This document shows, piece after piece, positions 16,103 through 23,138 of a stretch of 24,645 nt of DNA. The notes beneath the pieces were generated by a model, which saw only the letters and a program-made list of their open reading frames with translations, did no database searches and was not told where the DNA came from. The DNA comes from Deltaproteobacteria bacterium UBA2957 (GTDB lineage Bacteria > Myxococcota_A > UBA796). The DNA lies in assembly GCA_002348535.1 (NCBI GenBank), contig DEBL01000373.1:1-24645 (forward strand). Reading direction: 5' to 3'. Made by a program: the position numbers and the translations under genes. Positions within the stretch are counted from its first letter, which is position 1; every line of letters begins with the position of its first letter.

Positions 16103-17191
16103 TCAATCGCCCACGGTCGCCCTGTTGGTCGTCGGAATGAACTCATCTCGGTCGCTGAAGACTAGGGTTTGTTCGGGCCACCGCATCGCTGCCAAGCCCC
16201 CATCAAACCCATCGTGCGTTCCCCGGGCACGCTCGGCGAATCGACGCCCCACGCTGTAGTCCACACAGAACACATTTCGACGCGGGCCAGTCCAGTCCGT
16301 GTATTGCTCGGTCGACCACGAGTCGGGTTTGCCCGCCGACCACGTCCCGATTCGCCGCCGCCAATAATGCCCAACGACCACCGCTGGCTGCTCATCGTAG
16401 TGATTCCACCAATCGAACCGCTGCACAAACCGCCACTTGCCCCCAACAAAGAAAATTGATTCGAAGGGCACCCGAACCTCTCGACCGCTGGTGATGACCT
16501 TTACTGGATGCTTGGATTGCCGCTCGCCCGCCGCCACCGCGTGGGCATTGAGGTCCCGCGTTGGACGCACGTCGAGCCGAAGCAGATTGGCAAACTCATC
16601 TCGTTCAGCCCGTTCTTGTTGCCGGATTCCTCGCGCATCCAAGTCGCGGTTGATCTCATCGTCCCACCGATTCGTCAGCGAGACAATGTCGACTTGCTCC
16701 GGGAGGCGAGCGACCGAGGGTCCGTGCCAGCAAGCGTGCACGACTCGCAGGTCGGGCCGCTGCAGCACCAATGGCAGCGTCTTGAAAAACGCAATGTATC
16801 GCTCTCGCTGCTGCGAAGTGGCCAGCACCGACTCAAAACATTCTGTGTGGACAGCGCCGTCCACGATGTACTGATGATGGTCGGAGTCATCGCCCCACAA
16901 CCATCCATTGCCCTCTTTTCTCGACCCAAGAAGAGTGTTCAACTCATGGTTCCCGAGGACACACTGCGCCACCCCAGCATCGATCAGTGCCATCACCATC
17001 TCGACCACTTCGGGGCTGTTCGGACCGCGGTCCACGAGATCGCCGACAAACGCAATCGGTCGCCCCGCCGTTCGCCGATCTGGATCGCAACCGAGCCGTG
17101 AGAGCAGCGACCGGAGCGCATCGGCCTCCCCATGGACATCACCGATAATGTCAATCGGGCCGCTTGGGAGGGTCTGAGAGAGACGTGCCAT
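16103..17191 (-). CDS. PP2A/Ap4A-hydrolase-like metallophosphoesterase
   Basis: A 362-residue calcineurin-like phosphoesterase with all metal-binding motifs: IIGDVHG (residues 15-21, Asp18 and His20), FVGDLVDRGP (48-57) and LGNHE (79-83, Asn81 and His82). A later HACWHG and a VVGHYW segment supply the remaining histidines. This set is typical of the PPP family that includes bacterial Ser/Thr phosphatases and diadenosine tetraphosphatases (PrpE/ApaH-like). The protein is about 100 residues longer than PrpE, with an insert around 190-290 (GKWRFVQRFDWWNHYDEQ). The substrate cannot be decided. It follows a lipoprotein gene by 8 bases and precedes the methyltransferase gene by 24, so it probably shares the transcript; whether it belongs to the pathway is unclear. 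Confidence 0.87.
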   Translation of the reverse strand: MARLSQTLPSGPIDIIGDVHGEADALRSLLSRLGCDPDRRTAGRPIAFVGDLVDRGPNSPEVVEMVMALIDAGVAQCVLGNHELNTLLGSRKEGNGWLWGDDSDHHQYIVDGAVHTECFESVLATSQQRERYIAFFKTLPLVLQRPDLRVVHACWHGPSVARLPEQVDIVSLTNRWDDEINRDLDARGIRQQERAERDEFANLLRLDVRPTRDLNAHAVAAGERQSKHPVKVITSGREVRVPFESIFFVGGKWRFVQRFDWWNHYDEQPAVVVGHYWRRRIGTWSAGKPDSWSTEQYTDWTGPRRNVFCVDYSVGRRFAERARGTHDGFDGGLAAMRWPEQTLVFSDRDEFIPTTNRATVGD

Positions 17192-17199
17192 CCCGGGCT

Positions 17200-17871
17200 C
17201 TACGGCGAGGTTCGGTCGGAGCCGCCATTGTCCACCGGAGCCGCCGATCCGTCACCCACCATCTGGGGGGCGCGGTCAAGGTTGATCTCCAGCCCCGAAT
17301 GGTCTTCATTGCCCATCAGCGCTCCCCCCTCGTGCAGCACGGCAAACCGCTCGCCCATCCCGGGCGTCCCGTCCCCGTTGGAGTCTTCATGCACCTCGAT
17401 GACCACTGGGTAACCGTGCCACGGGAACGCGATCTCAAAGGGGCCGGGTCGGGCCACAACAATCGGCGGAAACCGCACGTCTGCTCCGTGCCCACCCACA
17501 CCGCAGGCTGGCGCTTGCGGCGTCCCACCGTTGGACTGGTCACTGGTGGCCGTGGGTGACGGACGAACAAAGGCTCCCACCTTCACGATGAACGGTCCCG
17601 AGCACCCATTGCACACCACCTCACCCGAGAACACCGTGTGGTGCCCTGCACGGATCTTTTTCTGGAGTGCGTCGGCTTGCGAAGGCGTAATGGAACTGGT
17701 CCCGCCCGGTTGATCCGAGACCACCGTCTGTCCCATTCGAGCCTCGAGGGGGACATCGGTGCTCACCGGTGAATACTGGACGGCAGACGTCGCCGATGGC
17801 GAGGATTGCTCTTCTACGGGCTGAGGACAGCCAACGATAAACACGATCAATGATGGAAGGAATACTCTCAT
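17200..17871 (-). CDS. Lipoprotein of unknown function
   Basis: A 223-residue lipoprotein. ATG 17871 gives a clean signal peptide and lipobox (MRVFLPSLIVFIVGC, Cys15); longer forms starting upstream would bury this signal. The mature protein has a Ser/Thr/Gln-rich linker, a small region with two Cys (VVCNGCSGPFIVKVG, possibly a disulphide or metal pair), and a C-terminal beta-like domain with EVHEDSNGDGTPGMGERF, where DSNGDG resembles an EF-hand-like calcium loop. I do not recognise the family. It may head the long minus-strand unit (phosphatase 8 bases downstream). It diverges from the Tat-exported protein at 17910, with only 38 bases between the starts, so the two promoters must be compact or overlapping. 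Confidence 0.78.
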   Translation of the reverse strand: MRVFLPSLIVFIVGCPQPVEEQSSPSATSAVQYSPVSTDVPLEARMGQTVVSDQPGGTSSITPSQADALQKKIRAGHHTVFSGEVVCNGCSGPFIVKVGAFVRPSPTATSDQSNGGTPQAPACGVGGHGADVRFPPIVVARPGPFEIAFPWHGYPVVIEVHEDSNGDGTPGMGERFAVLHEGGALMGNEDHSGLEINLDRAPQMVGDGSAAPVDNGGSDRTSP

Positions 17872-17909
17872 ACGAGGTAGACTACGGCACTGATCACCGA
17901 GACGCCAAC

Positions 17910-18494
17910 GTGAATCGACGCCAGTTTTGCACACGGACGCTAATGACGGCTGTTGCCGCGGGCCTGCCCCTGCCTGTATGGGCGAAGTTCAATCCGGCTG
18001 AGGCGGCGCTGGGAGGGCGTACGCGAACCTTCGATCCGCACCAACACTACCCAAGCGAGGTCGGGATTCAGGATGTTGAATCAGGGTGCCGTTTTTTCTT
18101 TCACCACCATCGCCCTGAGGAGTACGGTCACTTCCACACCTTCGGGCGCGATGAGTATGGGGCGCCCATTCACATCGTGATGATCACCATCAACGCCGCG
18201 GGAGTGGCCACCAAGCTGACCACCACCAATCAATGGGTAACAGGCACTCGTTACGTCGATGCGGCGGGCATGTCGACGTTCATCGATCGGTTCAGCCTCA
18301 AGCCCGCCAACACCAAACAGCCACAGTTGGCCTCGTTCATACACGAGACGGTGAAGAAGCACCGGACTGCGATTGATCGGCTCTACCGTGAGCGCGATGC
18401 ATGGCTTGCCGAACAAAAGCGACTGGGGAACCCTTCCCCGTTCACGGATAAGCGCCATGAGGAACTCAGTTCATATTCCTTGGTGTCCACATGA
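17910..18494 (+). CDS. Tat-exported His-rich protein, DUF6969-like
   Basis: A 194-residue protein. GTG 17910 is preferred over the ATG at 17850 because it begins a twin-arginine signal peptide (MNRRQFCTRTLMTAVAAGLPLPVWA). The mature part has DPHQHYPSEVGIQD, then CRFFFHHHRPEEYGHFHTFGR, a histidine-rich beta segment, then IHIVMITINAAGVATKLTT and a mostly helical C-terminus. The 'HHHRP.E.GHFH.F.R' pattern recalls the DUF6969 family; this is from memory. Clustered histidines suggest a bound metal, and Tat export fits folding with a cofactor before export. The stop overlaps the start of the DUF255 lipoprotein gene (ATGA), so the two exported proteins are probably made together. Confidence 0.72.
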   Translation: MNRRQFCTRTLMTAVAAGLPLPVWAKFNPAEAALGGRTRTFDPHQHYPSEVGIQDVESGCRFFFHHHRPEEYGHFHTFGRDEYGAPIHIVMITINAAGVATKLTTTNQWVTGTRYVDAAGMSTFIDRFSLKPANTKQPQLASFIHETVKKHRTAIDRLYRERDAWLAEQKRLGNPSPFTDKRHEELSSYSLVST

Positions 18495-20617
18495 TTGGGT
18501 GGTTCTTGCTGGCGTTGTTGAGTTGCGAAACGACCCCGGTTGAGGCTCCGATTGCCGCTCAAGCCAAGGTGTACCGAACCGCCTCATCGACGGTTCAGAC
18601 CGGCCCCTTCTCAAACCGGCTGGAAGACGCAACGAGCCCCTATTTGCTGATGCATGCCGACGACCCGATCAACTGGTACCCGTGGGGAGACGAAGCCTTC
18701 GCTGAGGCAACACGTCGGAACGTGCCGGTGTTTCTTTCGATTGGCTACTACGCGTGTCACTGGTGCCACGTGATGCACCGCGAGAGCTTCAAAGACCCGG
18801 CGGCCGCTGCGATTCTCAATGAGAACTTCGTGGCCATCAAGGTGGACCGCGAGGAGCGACCAGACATCGACGCGTTGTACATGGATGCCGTCCACGTCTT
18901 GAACCGAAACAACGGCGGCTGGCCCGCAAGCATCTGGTTGACCCCCGACCGAAAACCGTTCTTCGCCGGGACCTACTTCCCGCCCGAAGATCGCCAAGGT
19001 CGACCCGGATTTTCAAGCCTGCTCAACCGGATTTCGCAAGACTGGAATACCAAACCCGGTGACATTGCGACCTTCGCAGAACAAACCAAAGAACGCATCC
19101 TAAAGCGGGCCCGTGGCGGAAGCGCCGGAACAGTGCCGCCCGACATCGGCGAACGGGCGGTGAACCGCCTTGGCGTATCGTGGAACCCAGACACACGAGG
19201 ATTTGGAACGCGCCGGCAATTCCCAACCAGCCCGAGTCTTCAGTTCTTGTTGTGGCACCATGCCGCTCACCCGAACTCCAGTCCCCCCGACATCGCACTG
19301 CAGCAACTCACAGCGATGGACGAAGGCGGTATTCATGACCACCTCGGTGGCGGGTTCCACCGCTACACCGTAGACCCCGCATGGTCCGTTCCCCATTTTG
19401 AAAAGATGCTGTACGACAACGCTCAGTTGTTGGCGGTGTATGCCGAGGCCAGCGTGATCGCTCAGCGACCCCGCTTCGCCTCCGTTGCTGAAGGCATCGG
19501 TGACTACCTTCTCCGTCAGATGCAGCATACCGACGGTGGATTTTATTCGGCAGAATCCGCCGACTCGGACGGCGAAGAAGGGTCCTTCTACGTCTGGACC
19601 CCCGCCCAAGTCGCAGCGGTAGGACCCACCGCCGATGCCTTCATCGAGGCTTATGGAGTCACCGAACAGGGCAACTTTGAGGGCAATCGAACGGTGTTGA
19701 ATCGCAAACCCGGCGTTGACCCCGACGCGGAACCGTACCGCAGCACACGCCTCAAACTGATGAACCTACGATCCAATCGGACCGCTCCGCCGACGGACAA
19801 AAAACGAGTCGTTGCTTGGAATGGCATGGCAATTGGAGCCTTCGCACGCGCCGGACGGATTCTTGACCGGCCCGACTTTATCGAAGCGGCGCAACGGGCT
19901 GCAGACCAAATCCTGAAGGTTCAAGCCCCCGATGGTGCGCTCCCCAGAACCTTGGCAGCGGGTTCACCCCTCGGGGTGCTGGAAGACTATGCCTACACTG
20001 GGAATGGACTTCTGGACCTGTTCGAGACCGACGCCGACCCCAAGTGGTTGACTGCAGCCAACGCCATCGCACTCGCCATGGTCAAGCGGTTTCAAGACCC
20101 GAACACAGGAGTGCTGTACCAGTCCGATGAACGGGTTGAACTGCTGACCAGAAAGGTTGAACTCACCGATAGCGCGGAACCTTCTGGACCGGGCCGAGCG
20201 CTGCGACTGCTCGCACGCTTGCACGCTTTGGGCTCGCCCGGCATCGAACGGGGGTGGATCGACCGACCGCTCGAGCGCGCCGCGTGGATGCTCGATCGGG
20301 CACCCAACAGTGCACCGAGCCTCGCTCACGTTGCCGACCGCATGGCAAGGGTGTCAACTGAGATCATCCTCGTCACGGACACCCGCGATAATCCTGCCTT
20401 TCTCGAGTTTCGCTCGGCCTACCACGAGCAAGTCCGCCCGCATACCGCCTTTGCAGTGATCATTGGTCAAGACGCTGAACCCGGACAACCCTTCCTCGCA
20501 CTCGTTGGAAAAGAGCCCGGGGCGAACGGTTTTCAGGCATATGTCTGCCGCAATGGCGCCTGCAAACAACCCACCACCGACCTGAATGCCTTCAAATCAA
20601 GCTTGAACGGCTCGTGA
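18491..20617 (+). CDS. DUF255/YyaL-like thioredoxin-domain protein with lipoprotein signal
   Basis: A 708-residue member of the YyaL/SPATA20 family. The thioredoxin-like domain (residues 42-200) carries SPYLLMHADDPINWYPWG, a CHWC pair in YYACHWCHVMHRESF (Cys89, Cys92), VDREERPDID and GGWPASIWLTPD. The rest is the (alpha/alpha)6-type region (GGIHDHLGGGFHRYTVD, PHFEKMLYDNAQLL, ADSDGEEGSFYVW, VVAWNGMAIGAFARAGRI), all family hallmarks. Unusually the protein starts with a lipoprotein signal (MIGWFLLALLSC, Cys12) and a 30-residue linker, so it should be membrane-anchored outside the cytoplasm; most relatives I know lack a signal. The biochemical function of the family is not settled. It overlaps the Tat-protein gene by 4 bases. 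Confidence 0.92.
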   Translation: MIGWFLLALLSCETTPVEAPIAAQAKVYRTASSTVQTGPFSNRLEDATSPYLLMHADDPINWYPWGDEAFAEATRRNVPVFLSIGYYACHWCHVMHRESFKDPAAAAILNENFVAIKVDREERPDIDALYMDAVHVLNRNNGGWPASIWLTPDRKPFFAGTYFPPEDRQGRPGFSSLLNRISQDWNTKPGDIATFAEQTKERILKRARGGSAGTVPPDIGERAVNRLGVSWNPDTRGFGTRRQFPTSPSLQFLLWHHAAHPNSSPPDIALQQLTAMDEGGIHDHLGGGFHRYTVDPAWSVPHFEKMLYDNAQLLAVYAEASVIAQRPRFASVAEGIGDYLLRQMQHTDGGFYSAESADSDGEEGSFYVWTPAQVAAVGPTADAFIEAYGVTEQGNFEGNRTVLNRKPGVDPDAEPYRSTRLKLMNLRSNRTAPPTDKKRVVAWNGMAIGAFARAGRILDRPDFIEAAQRAADQILKVQAPDGALPRTLAAGSPLGVLEDYAYTGNGLLDLFETDADPKWLTAANAIALAMVKRFQDPNTGVLYQSDERVELLTRKVELTDSAEPSGPGRALRLLARLHALGSPGIERGWIDRPLERAAWMLDRAPNSAPSLAHVADRMARVSTEIILVTDTRDNPAFLEFRSAYHEQVRPHTAFAVIIGQDAEPGQPFLALVGKEPGANGFQAYVCRNGACKQPTTDLNAFKSSLNGS

Positions 20618-20630
20618 CCTGCGGTATGCT
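20603..20630 (+). promoter_or_regulatory. Sigma-70-like promoter before the 261-residue gene
   Basis: TTGAAC (20603-20608) and TATGCT (20625-20630) are separated by 16 bases. Transcription would start near 20637, leaving a leader of about 14 bases before the ATG at 20651. The -35 box lies inside the end of the DUF255 gene. Found by eye only. Confidence 0.35.
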
Positions 20631-20650
20631 GGCGTGGGGAGGGACATGCC

Positions 20651-21436
20651 ATGGCTACTACCGCACAACTGACCGAGGATTATCACCTCTCGTTATCGAT
20701 CGGAAAGGCCCTTTGGGACGACCTTGTCGGGGCCGCTCTGCCCTTAAAGGTGCGTGATGGCACGTTCGACTTGGGCAAGATTGTCATCAGTGGCGTGAAG
20801 CAAATCGGCGTTCGCCAGCGGGTCCGTGGGCTGTTGGAAGACCGCAAACCGCCCGAGCCCTTGGTCCGCGCAAAAGATCGCGCCGCCCAGTTTTGGACCG
20901 ACAACCGCGAAGAGATTTACCAAGTGGTCAATGAGATGTTTCGCGTTGAGGGCGACTGGATGGTCGAGATCGACGACAAGGGCACGGAGTTTCACTACGC
21001 GCCGCAAAAGATCGGCATCGATGCACACGTGAAGGCCACCATCAATGGAACTGCGTACCTCGTGCGTGATTCGGTCGAGATCCCATTCACCATCGAGAAA
21101 CGACTCGGCGCCGCCGCCCACATGGGCAATATTCGCTACGACAAAGACATGCGCGCGGTGGTGGGCGATGTTCAAGACCCCTTTTTGGACCTCGGCGATG
21201 GCGTAGTGTTGCAAGCCCTCTCTCAGGCTGCCGCTACCCTGCTCACCCAGCATGCAGAAAAGTTCAATCGGACCCCACTCATCAAGAAAGCCCAACTCGA
21301 AGAGATGGTCGCACCAGCGGGCGGTCCCCTGAAGCTTAAAATGGGCATCGATGACGTGCGGATCGAGGTGAGCGAGAACGACCTGCAGTTGAAGGTTCGC
21401 TTCGCATTCGAGCAGCCACAACTCACGGGCGAATAA
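20651..21436 (+). CDS. Protein of unknown function (261 aa)
   Basis: I do not recognise this protein. It has no signal peptide or membrane helix, so it should be cytoplasmic or peripheral. The first 100 residues are mixed alpha/beta (LSIGKALWDDLVGAALPLKV, QRVRGLLEDRKPPEPL). The rest alternates short beta-like segments (WMVEIDDKGTEFHYAPQKIG, HVKATINGTAYLV, VEIPFTIEKRLG) with a helix (VVLQALSQAAATLLTQHAEKF) and ends in a beta-rich tail (RIEVSENDLQLKVRFAFEQ). The pattern could suit a lipid-binding or barrel-like fold, but this is a guess. GGAGGG lies 7 bases before ATG 20651. It is followed by a strong hairpin terminator shared with ndk on the other strand. Confidence 0.8.
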   Translation: MATTAQLTEDYHLSLSIGKALWDDLVGAALPLKVRDGTFDLGKIVISGVKQIGVRQRVRGLLEDRKPPEPLVRAKDRAAQFWTDNREEIYQVVNEMFRVEGDWMVEIDDKGTEFHYAPQKIGIDAHVKATINGTAYLVRDSVEIPFTIEKRLGAAAHMGNIRYDKDMRAVVGDVQDPFLDLGDGVVLQALSQAAATLLTQHAEKFNRTPLIKKAQLEEMVAPAGGPLKLKMGIDDVRIEVSENDLQLKVRFAFEQPQLTGE

Positions 21437-21449
21437 GACGGTTCAACGC

Positions 21450-21489
21450 AAACGCGCCGCGAATCCACACGAGACTCGCGGCGCGGTTT
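21450..21489. terminator. Bidirectional hairpin terminator
   Basis: A perfect 10-base inverted repeat, CGCGCCGCGA (21453-21462) and TCGCGGCGCG (21476-21485), has a 13-base loop. It is flanked by AAA (21450-21452) and TTT (21487-21489). It lies between two convergent genes (stop at 21436 and ndk stop at 21506), as expected for a shared intrinsic-type terminator, although the T tract is short. Confidence 0.75.
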
Positions 21490-21505
21490 GGAGTGCGACC
21501 GAAGC

Positions 21506-21919
21506 TTAGTTCAGTTCGGTGGCGCGGAAGAAGTAATCAATCTCGACTGCTGCGGTCTCGGGAGCATCCGAACCGTGTACGGCGTTTTCACCGATGCTGT
21601 CGGCATACAACTTGCGAAGGGTGCCTTCGGCAGCCTCAGCAGGGTTGGTGGCACCCATGATCTCGCGGTTGCGAAGGATGGCGTTGTCGCCTTCGAGCAC
21701 CATGACCACCGCAGGGCCGGAGGACATAAAGTCGGTCAACTCGCCGAAGAAGGGTCGCTCCGCGTGCACAGCGTAAAACCCCTCGGCTTCGCGCTTGGAC
21801 AGATGAACCTTGCGCATGGCGGCGATGCGAAGACCTTCTTCTTCGAACCGGGCAACAATCTTGCCGATGAGGTTCTTCTTAACGGCGTCGGGCTTGATGA
21901 TGGAGAGGGTACGCTGCAT
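21506..21919 (-). CDS. ndk: Nucleoside diphosphate kinase
   Basis: A 137-residue protein of the usual Ndk length. It transfers the gamma phosphate of ATP to NDPs through a phosphohistidine, balancing NTP pools. It begins RTLSIIKPDAVKKNLIG, followed by FYAVHAERPFFGEL, the MSSGPAVVMVLEG segment, MGATNPAEA, and the active-site motif ENAVHGSDAPE with His115. The C-terminus EIDYFFRATEL is also typical. AGGAG lies 6 bases upstream of ATG 21919. It follows the PEGA-domain gene by 97 bases on the same strand and ends at the shared terminator. This is a housekeeping gene without unusual features. Confidence 0.97.
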   Translation of the reverse strand: MQRTLSIIKPDAVKKNLIGKIVARFEEEGLRIAAMRKVHLSKREAEGFYAVHAERPFFGELTDFMSSGPAVVMVLEGDNAILRNREIMGATNPAEAAEGTLRKLYADSIGENAVHGSDAPETAAVEIDYFFRATELN

Positions 21920-22016
21920 GGTGTGCTCCTAATGGAAGATTTGGCGCGCGGTCTAACGAGACTTTGGCCTGCCCGCCACGCTCAATCGACTGCAGTTCAC
22001 ACAAGCGTCAACCGGT

Positions 22017-23039
22017 CTACTTCCACGGGCCCCGCGTGGTGCAACGGTAAAAGGCAGCTTTGCAGTTGATCACCGCGGACTCGCCCGCATCGATCACCAA
22101 GGTTCCCTGCGGTTTCGGGGCGTCACCGGGCCGGAATTCGACCATGATGGAGTAGGTGCCGGGCGGGACACGGCCCGACGTGATGGCCGCACCGTCCCGA
22201 AGCAGGCTGACACCATGCGCATCGCCCGTCACACGCACAACCGCCGTGGCCGGTGAAGGCGGTGGCGCAGGCTCGGGTTCACGCGTTGACTCTGCAGCTT
22301 CTGGTGCTTCGATGGGTTCTTCGGCCGACTCCGCTGGTGCGTTCGGTGAGGGCTCGGGGACACCGGCCGGGTCAGCGTCGTTGTCCGGTTCCGGTCTCTC
22401 GCTGACCGGAGGCTCGCTGGGAAGAGGTGCCGGCACGGGGTCGGGCTCGGCGATGGGTTCCGGTGCAGACGATGCGGCCGGCTCAGGAGGCCGGGGTGGG
22501 GGTGCGGGTTCTGCAGTCGCTTCTGCGGGCTCGGAGGCCGCCGGTTCCGGGGTTGGATTCGCGGGTGCATCAACGCTCGCGGGCAGCGGTGGAGCATCGA
22601 GCCCTTCGTCGGACAGCTCGAGAACACCAAACACAGCTGCGGCCAATGCAAGACCGAGAATCCCCACCCGCTTCAGCCACGGTGACCCTCCGCGAGCGGC
22701 ATTCAACCACTCTTTGTCCAGCTCGTCTTGCACCTTCACATCGAGGCCCAGCATCCGGTCCCATCGGTCCGCTCCAGCATCCACCTCTAGCGCATCCCGT
22801 GCTCTCCCCGCTTCTTCCGTGGGCTCGTCTACCGTATCGGGGTCATCGCTGCATTCGGTGTCGAGGTCTTCCCCTCCGGTCACCGCCAGCGGCCCTTCGG
22901 AGGACCGTGCGGAGGGCGGGGGCAAAGCGCCAAGGGTGGGCGGTTCTTGCGGCCCCTGTTTCGACGGCACTGGGTCGTCATCCGCGTCGAACGATGCGAT
23001 TTCAGTGGGCTCATGCACATTGGTCTCAAGCCGATCCAA
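22017..23039 (-). CDS. Single-TM protein with PEGA-like C-terminal domain; probably the 3' part of the pseudokinase gene
   Basis: The 340-residue reading frame has an acidic cytoplasmic region, one transmembrane helix (about residues 124-141, RVGILGLALAAAVFGVLEL), a long Pro/Glu/Ala-rich linker (about 150-265) that would cross the periplasm, and a C-terminal beta domain (about 268-335) with the PEGA-type pattern VSLLRDGAAITSGRVPPGTY and two Cys (CKAAFYRC). The only start at 23039 is a TTG with no ribosome-binding site; a GTG eight codons later has none either. The frame is open further upstream to the TGA at 23136-23138, which is the stop of the pseudokinase in the same frame. Residues encoded between (SESTPSEEASKSEGDD...) continue the same acidic linker, so I take this as part of one broken or read-through gene. 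Confidence 0.7.
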   Translation of the reverse strand: MDRLETNVHEPTEIASFDADDDPVPSKQGPQEPPTLGALPPPSARSSEGPLAVTGGEDLDTECSDDPDTVDEPTEEAGRARDALEVDAGADRWDRMLGLDVKVQDELDKEWLNAARGGSPWLKRVGILGLALAAAVFGVLELSDEGLDAPPLPASVDAPANPTPEPAASEPAEATAEPAPPPRPPEPAASSAPEPIAEPDPVPAPLPSEPPVSERPEPDNDADPAGVPEPSPNAPAESAEEPIEAPEAAESTREPEPAPPPSPATAVVRVTGDAHGVSLLRDGAAITSGRVPPGTYSIMVEFRPGDAPKPQGTLVIDAGESAVINCKAAFYRCTTRGPWK

Positions 23040-23135
23040 CGGAAAGCCGTCGTCTGCAGGTTCGGCAGCCCTCGACTCGGCCTCAGCGTCGTCTCCTTCC
23101 GACTTCGAGGCCTCCTCGGACGGTGTTGATTCAGA

Positions 23136-23138
23136 TCA
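23136..23138 (-). other. In-frame TGA separating pseudokinase and PEGA parts
   Basis: This single TGA codon stands between two halves that share one reading frame from 24128 to 22017. The codons before it (encoding SSLPEPE) and after it (SESTPSEEA) have the same acidic Ser/Glu/Pro linker composition. A small hairpin (5-bp stem, 3-base loop, 23106-23118) lies 17 bases downstream on the minus strand. Confidence 0.75.

Noticed and set aside
22006..22011. TTGACG on the minus strand as an ndk promoter
   Set aside because: No acceptable -10 box lies 16-18 bases downstream, so the call is not supported.
23136..23138. Selenocysteine at the in-frame TGA
   Set aside because: The codon sits in an acidic low-complexity linker where no Cys or Sec is expected, and the nearby hairpin does not match the bacterial SECIS layout.
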